Below, in pieces: positions 6,426 to 11,868 of a stretch of 11,868 nucleotides of DNA; the first letter of the stretch is position 1, and each line of letters starts with the position of its first letter. The translations under genes were made by a program, and so were the position numbers. The stretch comes from DASPXY01 sp038227745 (GTDB taxonomy: Bacteria; Planctomycetota; Planctomycetia; Gemmatales; Gemmataceae), in contig JBBRPS010000268.1 in assembly GCA_038227745.1 (NCBI GenBank), forward strand, positions 1 to 11,868, written 5' to 3'. Under the pieces are notes generated by a model, which saw nothing but the letters and a program-made list of their open reading frames with translations, made no database searches and was not told where the DNA came from.

Positions 6426-7409
6426 TCACGGTTTTGCCACGCGCACCTGGGCGAAGCGGAACAGCCGGTCGCGCCAGCGGTAACCGCGCCGCACCTCCTC
6501 CACTACCTCGGTGGACGCGCGCCCCGCCCCGGGCACGACCTCCACCACTTCCATCGTCTCCGGATCGAACGGCAGCCCAAGACAGGGGATCGGCTCGAGT
6601 CCCTGCTGCTGCAGGGCGCGATCCAGACGCTGTACACTCATTGTATAGCCGGTCACCACGGATTCGATGAACCGGCGCGCCTGTTCCGCCGCCTGCCGTG
6701 CCTCGCCCTGCACCGTCCGCAGGGACTGGAGCTGCTGGCGCTGCCGGGCGAACGCCTCGCGCCAGAGCGGGACCGCATCCGGCCGCTGGTCCGCGACCGG
6801 CGCGCCCGCCGGGGCCGCCTGCTGCGGCAGCGGCACGAACCACTTCTCCCACAGGGTACGCCGTGAGGCGGCCGACGCCGGGCCGGCAGCCCGAGCGGGG
6901 AGCGGCGGCGCGGACGGCGGTTCCGACTCTTCCGGCACCTCCGCGAGCGCCTCCATCTTTTCCAGCGCCGGCCCCATCGCCTCCTGCACGCGCTGCACCT
7001 CGCGCCGGGCGAGCGACAGGGCGTCGTACACGTCCACCAGCGCCTTCAGCAGCGGCCTGGTCTGCTCGTCGCCGGCCTGTTGCCGGGCCTGCTCCGCCGC
7101 CTCGTCGCGCCGTTCCAATTCATCCAGGGCCGCGCCGAGCTGCCGCAGGGCCTCGGCGCTCTGCTCCTGCTGGATCCGGTTGGCCTTCGTCTGCAGGTTG
7201 ACCTCGTGCCGCAGCGCGACGAACTGGCCCAGGAGCGTGTGCAGATCGACCGTGGGACCGGCGGGCTCGGGCGGCGGGGGCGGAGCGGTTTGCTCCAGCC
7301 ACGAACGAAAATCGGCGAGGAGGGCGTCGATGCGCTCGGGACTCAGGCGTGCTTGTTCAGGACCGACAGCAGCGTCTCCAGGGACAGCCGGCGGCGCGTG
7401 TTCCGACAT
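6426..7409 (-). CDS. GrpE-like nucleotide exchange factor with long insertion
   Basis: GrpE proteins release ADP from Hsp70. This protein is 327 residues against about 200 in typical GrpE. A long coiled coil (about 62-115, LRHEVNLQTKANRIQQEQ region) is followed by PLLKALVDVYDALSLA (119-134), matching the LLPVLDNLERA helix of GrpE. Then comes an insertion of roughly 100 residues (about 140-240), Pro/Ala-rich with RRTLWEKWFVPLP at 183-195. The family pattern resumes with VVTGYTMSVQRLDRALQQQG (251-270) and the beta-wing head LEPIPCLGLPFDPETMEVVEVV (271-292), ending VRRGYRWRDRLFRFAQVRVAK. The ATG at 7409 has AGGAG 5 nt upstream and overlaps the J-like gene by 67 bp, implying translational coupling. 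Exchange activity on the neighbouring Hsp70 is inference. Confidence 0.88.
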   Translation of the reverse strand: MSEHAPPAVPGDAAVGPEQARLSPERIDALLADFRSWLEQTAPPPPPEPAGPTVDLHTLLGQFVALRHEVNLQTKANRIQQEQSAEALRQLGAALDELERRDEAAEQARQQAGDEQTRPLLKALVDVYDALSLARREVQRVQEAMGPALEKMEALAEVPEESEPPSAPPLPARAAGPASAASRRTLWEKWFVPLPQQAAPAGAPVADQRPDAVPLWREAFARQRQQLQSLRTVQGEARQAAEQARRFIESVVTGYTMSVQRLDRALQQQGLEPIPCLGLPFDPETMEVVEVVPGAGRASTEVVEEVRRGYRWRDRLFRFAQVRVAKP

Positions 7410-7639
7410 GTAATCTCCTCGACGATGGCGTCCACACTCTCATTCCGACCGGCCTCGAACAGGCGGTAGCGCAGGCGCGTGTTCAGATCGCGCAGGCTCT
7501 CGTACGCCTCGCGGATGGCCGCGAATTTCTCCGGCGCCCGCTCGGGCGAAAATTGCCGCACCAGCTCCAGATAGCGACGGCGGATCGTCTCGTCGTCGCT
7601 GTCGCCGGGCAGTCCCAGAACCTGGTAGGGGTCCGTCAT
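7343..7639 (-). CDS. J-domain-like protein lacking the HPD motif
   Basis: A 98-residue protein with a J-domain layout. MTDPYQVLGLPGDSDDETIRR corresponds to helix I and the start of helix II, YLELVRQF to helix II, and APEKFAAIREAYESLRD to helix III. The catalytic HPD tripeptide, which stimulates Hsp70 ATPase in J proteins, should follow helix II but reads SPE here (S31-P32-E33, in QFSPERAPEKF). The C-terminal extension (about 65-98) is helical with one Cys. There is no zinc finger or Gly/Phe region. It is the first gene of the chaperone cluster, and its end overlaps the GrpE-like start by 67 bp. The ribosome-binding site is modest (GGGAAG before the ATG). It might act as a competitor, a substrate adaptor or a J protein with altered chemistry. 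Confidence 0.85.
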   Translation of the reverse strand: MTDPYQVLGLPGDSDDETIRRRYLELVRQFSPERAPEKFAAIREAYESLRDLNTRLRYRLFEAGRNESVDAIVEEITCRNTRRRLSLETLLSVLNKHA

Positions 7640-7669
7640 GATCGCTTCCCACTTCCTCTATCTCTTATC

Positions 7670-7725
7670 AACAAAAACGATGCCACCGGGCGACCGCGGG
7701 AGGTCCGAGGTCTGCCCAGTGGCAT
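7670..7725 (-). terminator. rho-independent terminator in the leader of the chaperone cluster
   Basis: On the minus strand, ATGCCAC pairs with GTGGCAT (7 bp), then a U-G wobble, GGGC with GCCC, a one-base bulge, and GACC with GGTC. The arms are at 7709-7725 and 7680-7695. TCGTTTTTGTT follows directly (T5 at 7673-7677). It is well placed to end cca transcription (stop at 7872), but it is only 33 nt before the first ATG of the J-like gene (7639). The chaperone promoter must therefore overlap it, or transcripts must read through it. Confidence 0.8.
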
Positions 7726-7729
7726 TGTA
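7724..7729 (-). promoter_or_regulatory. possible -10 element for the chaperone cluster
   Basis: TACAAT on the minus strand is one mismatch from TATAAT and overlaps the outer edge of the terminator stem. The best -35 at 17-nt spacing would be TTATCC, a weak match. It is the only candidate I see close to the J-like gene, and it would start transcription inside the left arm of the hairpin. Confidence 0.25.
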
Positions 7730-7752
7730 GTGCGGCGGCGCGTTTCGGATAA

Positions 7753-7868
7753 TCCTCCGGCGCGGCAGATCCTCACACAAGCCCGACGCGCCAGCGAGGG
7801 GGCCTGTCGGGTGACAGATCCCCTCGCTGGCGCGTCGGGCTTGTGTAACCACTTTCCGCGCCGGAGGA
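7753..7868. repeat. nested 116-bp palindrome between cca and the chaperone cluster
   Basis: The inner arms at 7775-7801 and 7820-7846 are a perfect 27-bp inverted repeat. Inside the loop, CTGTC and GACAG (7804-7808, 7813-7817) pair again around a GGGT tetraloop. The outer arms at 7753-7765 and 7856-7868 add a perfect 13-bp inverted repeat, and similarity continues outwards with a 2-base indel. Nine-base spacers separate inner and outer arms on both sides. The outer right flank reaches the stop codon of cca at 7872. The inner arm is a sequence type I associate with interspersed planctomycete repeats (recollection). No open reading frame of merit is inside. Confidence 0.85.
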
Positions 7869-7871
7869 ATA

Positions 7872-9218
7872 TTACCCGGGGGGAGAATCGCCCCCTTCCG
7901 CCAGCAGGCGCTGCACCAGCTCCAGGCCCAGCTCCCGGGTGGTGATCGTGCCTTCGAGCTGGGCCTCGCGGACGGCGTCGAGCAGCCGTTTGAACGGCGG
8001 CCCCGGCGTCAGGCCGAGGGCGATCAGGTCCGCGCCCGTCACCACCGACTCGGGATCCAGGACGTCGCGGCCCCACTCGCGCAGACACTTCTCGCAAAAC
8101 TCGACGTGTTCGGTGCCGTGCCCCGAGGCCAGGGAGTCGGCCCGGTGCAGCGCCAGCAGCTCGCGGATGCCGGGGTGGATCAGGATCGCCTTGAGCTTGC
8201 TGGTGCGCATGTGCGGCGCGTCGCACAGGAATTGGTGCTTCTCCACCAGCCACTCGACGCGCTCGCGCTCCGCGTTGGTCAGCTTCAGCCGCTGGCAGAG
8301 CTCCGACGCCAGGCGGGCGCCGACGTGCTCGTGGTAGTAGAACGTGTAGCGGTCCGGGGTCCGGCCGACCGTCCGCGGCTTGCCGACGTCGTGCAGCAGC
8401 GTCGCCAGCGCCAGCGGGAACGACGGCGCCGGCCCGAGCAGGTCCATGACGCGCAGGACGTGGTCCCACAGGTCGCCGGTCGGCGCCTTCGGCGGCCCCT
8501 GCGGCAGGCCCTTCATCGGCAGCAACTCGGGCAGGATCGCGGCGCACAGTCCCGTGTCGAAGAGCAGGTTCAGGCCGGGCACGCGCCGCAGATGCACCAG
8601 CAGCTGACGCAGCTCCTCGGCGATGCGCTCGGCGCTGACGACGGTGATTTGCGGCGCCATCGCCTCGATCGCGGCCCCGGTCGCCGGCTCGATGGTCAGC
8701 TCGAAGCGTGTGGCCATGCGGACGGCGCGGAGCAGGCGCAGCTTGTCCTCGCCGAAGCGCAGGGCGGGATCGCCGATGGCCCGCAGCAGCTTCGCCTCCA
8801 GATCCTGCCGGCCGCCGACGTGGTCGAGCAATTCGCCCCGGAGCGGGTCGAAGAACATGCCGTTGATGGTGAAGTCGCGGCGCTCGGCGTCCTCGCGCGC
8901 CGAGGAGAAAGTGACCTCGATAGGCCGCCGGCCATCAATGTAGGCGCCGTCGTTGCGGAAGGTGGCGACCTGGACCTTGAGGAGCGGCGCGACGTCGCGC
9001 GGGCCGAGCACCTCGACGACGCCGAAGCTCATGCCGACGGCGATGGTGCGCCGGAACAGACGGCGGACCTGCTCGGGGTGGGCGTCGGTGGCGATGTCGT
9101 AGTCCTTGGGGACCAGGCCGAGCAGTTCGTCGCGCACGCAGCCGCCGGCCCAGAGGGCTTGATGGCCCGCCTCTTGCAAGCGCCGGACGACGTCGATGGC
9201 GAACTCGCGCTCGGTCAT
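7872..9218 (-). CDS. cca: CCA-adding-type tRNA nucleotidyltransferase with HD domain (class II)
   Basis: This enzyme builds or repairs the 3' CCA end of tRNAs from CTP and ATP; poly(A) polymerases and CC- or A-adding enzymes share the fold. The 448-residue protein has the class II head: AGGCVRDELLG (24-34), the metal-binding DYD (39-41), RRDFTINGM (113-121, the RRDFTIN motif), EDKLRLLRAVR (157-167) and SAERIAEEL (195-203). The C-terminal half has an HD domain with H253 in WDHV, LLHDVGKP (274-281, H276 D277) and YYHEHVG (294-300), suggesting an added phosphohydrolase-type activity. Its ATG overlaps the rsmD stop as ATGA, so translation is probably coupled. Nucleotide specificity cannot be fixed from motifs alone; a poly(A) polymerase or A-adding enzyme is the alternative. 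Confidence 0.9.
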   Translation of the reverse strand: MTEREFAIDVVRRLQEAGHQALWAGGCVRDELLGLVPKDYDIATDAHPEQVRRLFRRTIAVGMSFGVVEVLGPRDVAPLLKVQVATFRNDGAYIDGRRPIEVTFSSAREDAERRDFTINGMFFDPLRGELLDHVGGRQDLEAKLLRAIGDPALRFGEDKLRLLRAVRMATRFELTIEPATGAAIEAMAPQITVVSAERIAEELRQLLVHLRRVPGLNLLFDTGLCAAILPELLPMKGLPQGPPKAPTGDLWDHVLRVMDLLGPAPSFPLALATLLHDVGKPRTVGRTPDRYTFYYHEHVGARLASELCQRLKLTNAERERVEWLVEKHQFLCDAPHMRTSKLKAILIHPGIRELLALHRADSLASGHGTEHVEFCEKCLREWGRDVLDPESVVTGADLIALGLTPGPPFKRLLDAVREAQLEGTITTRELGLELVQRLLAEGGDSPPG

Positions 9219-9844
9219 GGTGCGGTATCCGGTTGGTGCGCCGGCGGCTGCTCCGCGCCGTTCTCGCCGGCCTCGTTCGCCTCTTTCACCCAGATCATCA
9301 GGACGTTGCGGCCGTAGCCCCGCTCCTCGCAGTGCTCCAGGTCCGGCAGGTCGTTCAGCGTCGAGTGCCGTTCCGTCTGCAACACGAGGACGGAAGCGGG
9401 GTGTAGCTTCCGCTGCAGCGTCGCGAGGAGCGTCACCAGGTCCTCCGGGCGCTTCTGCAGGTCCGGGAACGGCGGGCTGAGGAAGACGTTGACGGGCTCC
9501 GCCGGCGCCTGCCAGTGCTCCGCCCAGCGGTAGGCGTCCGCGCGGCGCACCAGGCCCTGGTCTTCAAAGTCGAACGCCTTGAGGTGGCGGTCGATCTCGT
9601 GGCTGAGGCGGAAGTCGCGCTCGACGAAATCCGTGGACTTCGCGCCGCGGCTGAGCGCCTCCAGGCCGATGACGCCTGTGCCGGCGAAGACGTCGAAGAA
9701 GGGGCGGCCGGGCACGGCGTTGCCGAGAATGCTGAACATCGCCTCGCGCACCATCTGCGGCGTGGGCCGCAGCTCCGGGCTGATGTCGCACGTCAGCTTG
9801 CGCCCCCGCAACGCTCCCGCCACTATTCGCACTTGCACTCGCAT
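9215..9844 (-). CDS. rsmD: RsmD-type 16S rRNA (guanine-N2) methyltransferase
   Basis: RsmD methylates G966 (E. coli numbering) of 16S rRNA using S-adenosylmethionine. The 209-residue protein starts VRIVAGALRGRKL, has LRPTPQMVREAMFSIL (the RPT..VREA signature, 25-40), the SAM motif DVFAGTGVIGLEALSRGA (51-68), FVERD (73-77), and SPPF (123-126) where the family usually has DPPF/DPPY. The last 25 residues are a polar, probably disordered tail. The ATG at 9844 is preferred over 9850 because AGGTGA at 9852-9857 is then 7 nt away instead of 1; both give the same protein bar two residues. The gene overlaps cca by 4 bp. The SPPF change is real in the sequence and may affect substrate-amine positioning. 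Confidence 0.92.
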   Translation of the reverse strand: MRVQVRIVAGALRGRKLTCDISPELRPTPQMVREAMFSILGNAVPGRPFFDVFAGTGVIGLEALSRGAKSTDFVERDFRLSHEIDRHLKAFDFEDQGLVRRADAYRWAEHWQAPAEPVNVFLSPPFPDLQKRPEDLVTLLATLQRKLHPASVLVLQTERHSTLNDLPDLEHCEERGYGRNVLMIWVKEANEAGENGAEQPPAHQPDTAP

Positions 9845-9851
9845 GGACATC

Positions 9852-9857
9852 TCACCT
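9852..9857 (-). promoter_or_regulatory. Shine-Dalgarno site deciding the rsmD start
   Basis: AGGTGA on the minus strand lies 7 nt before the ATG at 9844 but only 1 nt before the ATG at 9850, favouring the inner start. Confidence 0.6.
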
Positions 9858-9928
9858 GGAACCGTTGGTCGTGACCCTCTCAGCTTAAACGACAGGGCAC
9901 GGTCGGTCCAGGGTTCGGAGCGGCAAAC

Positions 9929-9950
9929 CCCAGGGGGTGCGACCCCTGGG
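9929..9950. repeat. interspersed palindrome, family A copy 2
   Basis: CCCAGGGG (9929-9936) and CCCCTGGG (9943-9950) form an 8-bp stem around GTGCGA. Compared with the copy at 4523-4544, the stem differs by one compensatory pair (C-G versus G-C at position 5), the loop by one base, and both have CTT on the right. It sits 14 nt downstream of the TolC-family stop codon. On the minus strand it is followed by GTTTGCC, too short a T-run to call a strong terminator, though it could help to end that transcript. Confidence 0.75.
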
Positions 9951-9964
9951 CTTGGTCCTCCCCG

Positions 9965-11461
9965 TCAAGGGTGGCAGCGTTCCGACCCCAATCCGAGCAG
10001 CACCATCAGGCGCAGCTGGGCCTTGCCCTGGTCGCGGACGGCGGTCAGGTACGTCAGCTGGGCGCCGCCGAGCGAGCGGATCGCCAACAGCACCTCGCTG
10101 TACGAGTAACCCTTCACCTTGTTCTCCAGGCGCGACTTGCTCTGGTCGTAAGCCCTGTCCGCGTAGCGGATCTGCTGTTCGCCCAGGCCCATGCGGTCGT
10201 GGCCGCTCTGGGTCGCCTCGTACGCCTCGTGGACGCCCATCGTCAGCTTCGAGCGCAGGTCCTGGTAGCTCAGGTGCGCCTGCTGGATCTTCGCCTGGGC
10301 CACGCGCCGCCGGTCGCGCGCCGTCACCAGCGGCGTCAGGTTCCAGCGCGCCTGCAGCGCCAGATCGAAGCGGTTGTCCCAGTTTGAAGTGCTCCCCGGC
10401 CCGGTGCCGAAGATGCCTTCCGCCAGCCGCACATCGATCGTCGGCATCAGCATCGCCAGGCCGCCCGCCTTCGCACTCGCCTCGTGGATCAGGTTGAGCA
10501 GCCCCTCCAGTTCGCGCACGCCCGGCCCGTTGCTGACCGCCTGCTCCACCAGCTTCGCCACCGGCTGCGTGGCGTCCACGAGCTGGAACGGCAGCAGCTG
10601 GCGGTCCATCAGCACCAGCTCGGCACAGGGATCCAGTCCCAGCAGGTAAAGCAGCTTCGCCGCCGCCCCCTTCGCCCCCTCGCGGAACTTGCGCACCAGC
10701 TGCTGCTCGGCGGTGGTCTCGGCCTGGATGCGCGTGACCTCCACCTCCGCCCCCGGCTCGATCTTCGCCAGGCCCTCCGCCTTCTTGAGGAGATCCTGCA
10801 GCTGCCCCACCGTCTGCAGGGAGATCGCCTCGCCGGCCCGCGCTGCCAGCAGATCGACGTACGTGTTCGCCGCGTCGAGGAGGTTCTCGCTGGTCAGCTT
10901 GCTCAGCTCGCCCTTCTGCTGCCAGACCTTGCGCGCCGCGTCCACCTTCTGGAACACCGCCTCGCGCAGGTCGAAGCGGCCGCGCAACTCCGTCCCGCCG
11001 AACAGCGAGCCGAAGCTGGAGTGCGTCAGCGTGCCGTCCTCGTTCTGAATGCCGCCCTCGTGCCGGTAGTAGGACGTGCCCACCCACAGGTCGGGCAGCC
11101 AGGCCAGGGCCGCGACGTCCTTCTGGGCGAAGGCCTCGTCGAGCTTCGCGCGGGCAATCGACACCTGCCCGTTCTGGTCCTGGGCCAGGCGCAGAACGGT
11201 GTCGAGGTTGATCGGCAGCGCCTTGGCCGCGGGGGCCGGGGGCACCGCGGCGGCTTCGGCTGGGGCGGCAGGCGGCGCCTCGGCGCGCGGCAGTGGGAGT
11301 TCCGCGGGCGCCTGGCCACGCACGGCGGCCGGCGTGGACGCGGTCATGAGGCGGGACTGGGCGCAGCCCGCCGGCAGGAGGAGCCACGCGGTATACAGGG
11401 CGAGGGCCAGCCGGCGCGGGAGGCGCGGCCCGGGGGACACGGGAAAGCTGGCGCGGTGCAT
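9965..11461 (-). CDS. TolC-family outer membrane efflux lipoprotein
   Basis: TolC-type proteins form trimeric outer-membrane channels for efflux or type I secretion. This one has 498 residues from the ATG at 11461. A ribosome-binding site (AGAGG) lies about 7 nt upstream; the longer frame to 11530 adds 23 residues before the signal peptide. Residues 1-32 are a lipoprotein signal: basic PRLPRR, hydrophobic LALALYTAWLLL, lipobox LPAG-C33. An Ala/Pro-rich linker (about 40-85) follows. Two outer-membrane-efflux repeats come next (about 88-290 and 300-490), with paired long helices such as ARAKLDEAFAQKDVAALAWLPDLWVG, and AQAKIQQAHLSYQDLRSKL. It ends AQLRLMVLLGLG. No inner-membrane pump or adaptor is in the window. 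The neighbour rsmD is probably a separate unit. Confidence 0.9.
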   Translation of the reverse strand: MHRASFPVSPGPRLPRRLALALYTAWLLLPAGCAQSRLMTASTPAAVRGQAPAELPLPRAEAPPAAPAEAAAVPPAPAAKALPINLDTVLRLAQDQNGQVSIARAKLDEAFAQKDVAALAWLPDLWVGTSYYRHEGGIQNEDGTLTHSSFGSLFGGTELRGRFDLREAVFQKVDAARKVWQQKGELSKLTSENLLDAANTYVDLLAARAGEAISLQTVGQLQDLLKKAEGLAKIEPGAEVEVTRIQAETTAEQQLVRKFREGAKGAAAKLLYLLGLDPCAELVLMDRQLLPFQLVDATQPVAKLVEQAVSNGPGVRELEGLLNLIHEASAKAGGLAMLMPTIDVRLAEGIFGTGPGSTSNWDNRFDLALQARWNLTPLVTARDRRRVAQAKIQQAHLSYQDLRSKLTMGVHEAYEATQSGHDRMGLGEQQIRYADRAYDQSKSRLENKVKGYSYSEVLLAIRSLGGAQLTYLTAVRDQGKAQLRLMVLLGLGSERCHP

Positions 11462-11474
11462 GAGAGATCCTCTC
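11462..11474 (-). promoter_or_regulatory. ribosome-binding-site hairpin of the TolC-family gene
   Basis: On the minus strand GAGAG-GAT-CTCTC can fold into a 5-bp stem with a 3-nt loop that contains the AGAGG ribosome-binding sequence, directly before the ATG at 11461. A 7-bp CGGCTCG/CGAGCCG hairpin lies at 11496-11517. Nothing else recognisable is in 11475-11675; I see no convincing promoter. Confidence 0.4.
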
Positions 11475-11675
11475 GCGACAATCCTGCCGCCCACCCGGCT
11501 CGGGAGCGCGCGAGCCGAGGGCGCGGGCAAGGGTCAGGTCCGTGCGGATCTCATCGGTTTTCCCTACACGCGAGGTTGACGGGGAGTTATCGGATCTGCG
11601 GGAAGGCCCGGTCGTGCTGTGAAAGCGCCCGGCATCGAGAAGGCGGGAGAAATGGGGGGAAGCGTGGCCGTCCGT

Positions 11676-11727
11676 GGGTCAGGACTCCGCTCCTGACAGG
11701 GAGTTGTCAGGAGCGGAGTCCTGACCC
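11676..11727. repeat. 23-bp-arm palindrome with internal dyad
   Basis: Arms 11676-11698 and 11705-11727 are perfect reverse complements with a 6-nt loop GGGAGT. Each arm is itself partly dyadic (GTCAGGA then TCCTGAC six bases apart), so alternative folds are possible. It lies 23 nt downstream of the stop codon of the partial gene at 11751. There is no T-tract. Confidence 0.8.
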
Positions 11728-11750
11728 AGGGCGCACGACATGGTTCGTAA

Positions 11751-11868
11751 TCAGCCGGCACGGCGGTAAGGGCGCTGGCCCGTGGCCGCCGCCTGCCGGC
11801 GCTGCCAGAACGCCTCCAGCGGCTGGTCCTCGCTCAGGTGGTCCGCCCGCACCTGCAGGATCGCCTCG
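11751..11868 (-). CDS. C-terminal end of an unidentified gene (partial)
   Basis: Reading the minus strand from the window edge gives 38 complete codons ending RPYRRAG and a TGA at 11751-11753. The visible part is QVRADHLSEDQPLEAF then WQRRQAAATGQRPYRRAG, a helical, charged tail with no motif I recognise. The upstream part lies outside the window. Codon use is GC-rich, as in the cca and Hsp70 genes. It could be a longer cytosolic protein; I assign no function. Confidence 0.5.
   Translation of the reverse strand, partial: EAILQVRADHLSEDQPLEAFWQRRQAAATGQRPYRRAG

Noticed and set aside
5187..6866. Plus-strand open frame of 559 codons across the Hsp70 and GrpE-like genes
   Set aside because: It lies antisense to well-supported genes and translates to Arg/His/Val-rich low-complexity sequence typical of antisense frames in GC-rich DNA.
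7680..7725. CIRCE-type heat-shock operator before the chaperone cluster
   Set aside because: The arms do not match the TTAGCACTC/GAGTGCTAA pattern; the T-run makes a terminator the simpler reading.
7658..7852. Short minus-strand frame translating the nested palindrome
   Set aside because: The peptide is repeat-encoded and passes through a terminator; no supported ribosome-binding site.
7636..8547. Minus-strand open frame overlapping the 3' part of cca and the palindrome
   Set aside because: Out-of-frame shadow of cca that runs through the palindrome; no domain.
8106..9317. Plus-strand open frame of 403 codons opposite cca and rsmD
   Set aside because: Antisense shadow of two motif-rich genes; no recognisable domain.
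9885..11387. Minus-strand open frame of 500 codons in another frame of the TolC-family gene
   Set aside because: Gly/Ala/Arg-rich composition without motifs; the frame with signal peptide and efflux repeats is the real one.
11676..11727. CRISPR-like or rho-independent terminator reading of the palindrome
   Set aside because: No regular spacer array and no T-tract; a single inverted repeat only.

Overview
The window is GC-rich, and every gene I can support lies on the minus strand. It reads as a chromosomal segment of a planctomycete, probably of the Gemmata lineage. The basis is the set of lineage-type hypothetical proteins, the multi-gene Hsp70 cluster with unusual co-chaperones, a TolC-type lipoprotein behind an Ala/Pro-rich linker, and the interspersed palindromes. 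This placement is inference from recognition, not from a database search.

Layout, in window order (transcription runs right to left). 1-786: N-terminal part of an ABC-F ATPase (Uup-like), cut by the window edge, directly preceded in its transcript by a small acidic-tailed hypothetical (793-1038) that has a triplex-capable mirror repeat in its leader. 1111-4074: five hypothetical genes in a visibly less GC-rich stretch. They include a protein with a permuted papain-like His/Cys signature, a TPR-containing protein, an ADP-ribosyltransferase-like HGT protein and two unrecognised families. A diverged hairpin repeat separates and partly encodes the ends of these genes. 4204-7639: a compact chaperone cluster in the transcript order J-like protein, GrpE-like protein, DnaK-like Hsp70, zinc-ribbon protein. 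7640-7871: two strong hairpin structures between cca and the chaperone cluster. 7872-9844: CCA-adding-type nucleotidyltransferase overlapping rsmD by ATGA. 9965-11461: TolC-family outer-membrane lipoprotein. 11751-11868: the C-terminal end of another gene.

The most distinctive system is the chaperone cluster. The J-like protein lacks the HPD tripeptide that activates Hsp70 ATPase (SPE in its place). The GrpE-like protein carries a long insertion. The Hsp70 has an acidic, remodelled lid. The zinc-ribbon function found inside classical DnaJ may be a separate small gene at the operon end. A rho-independent terminator sits only about 33 nt before the first start codon, which raises the possibility of attenuation.

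A second theme is structured repeats. Four intergenic hairpin elements lie just 3' of minus-strand stop codons: two copies of one family with a compensatory base-pair change, a 27-bp-arm nested palindrome and a 23-bp-arm palindrome. The hypothetical-gene island has its own hairpin family.
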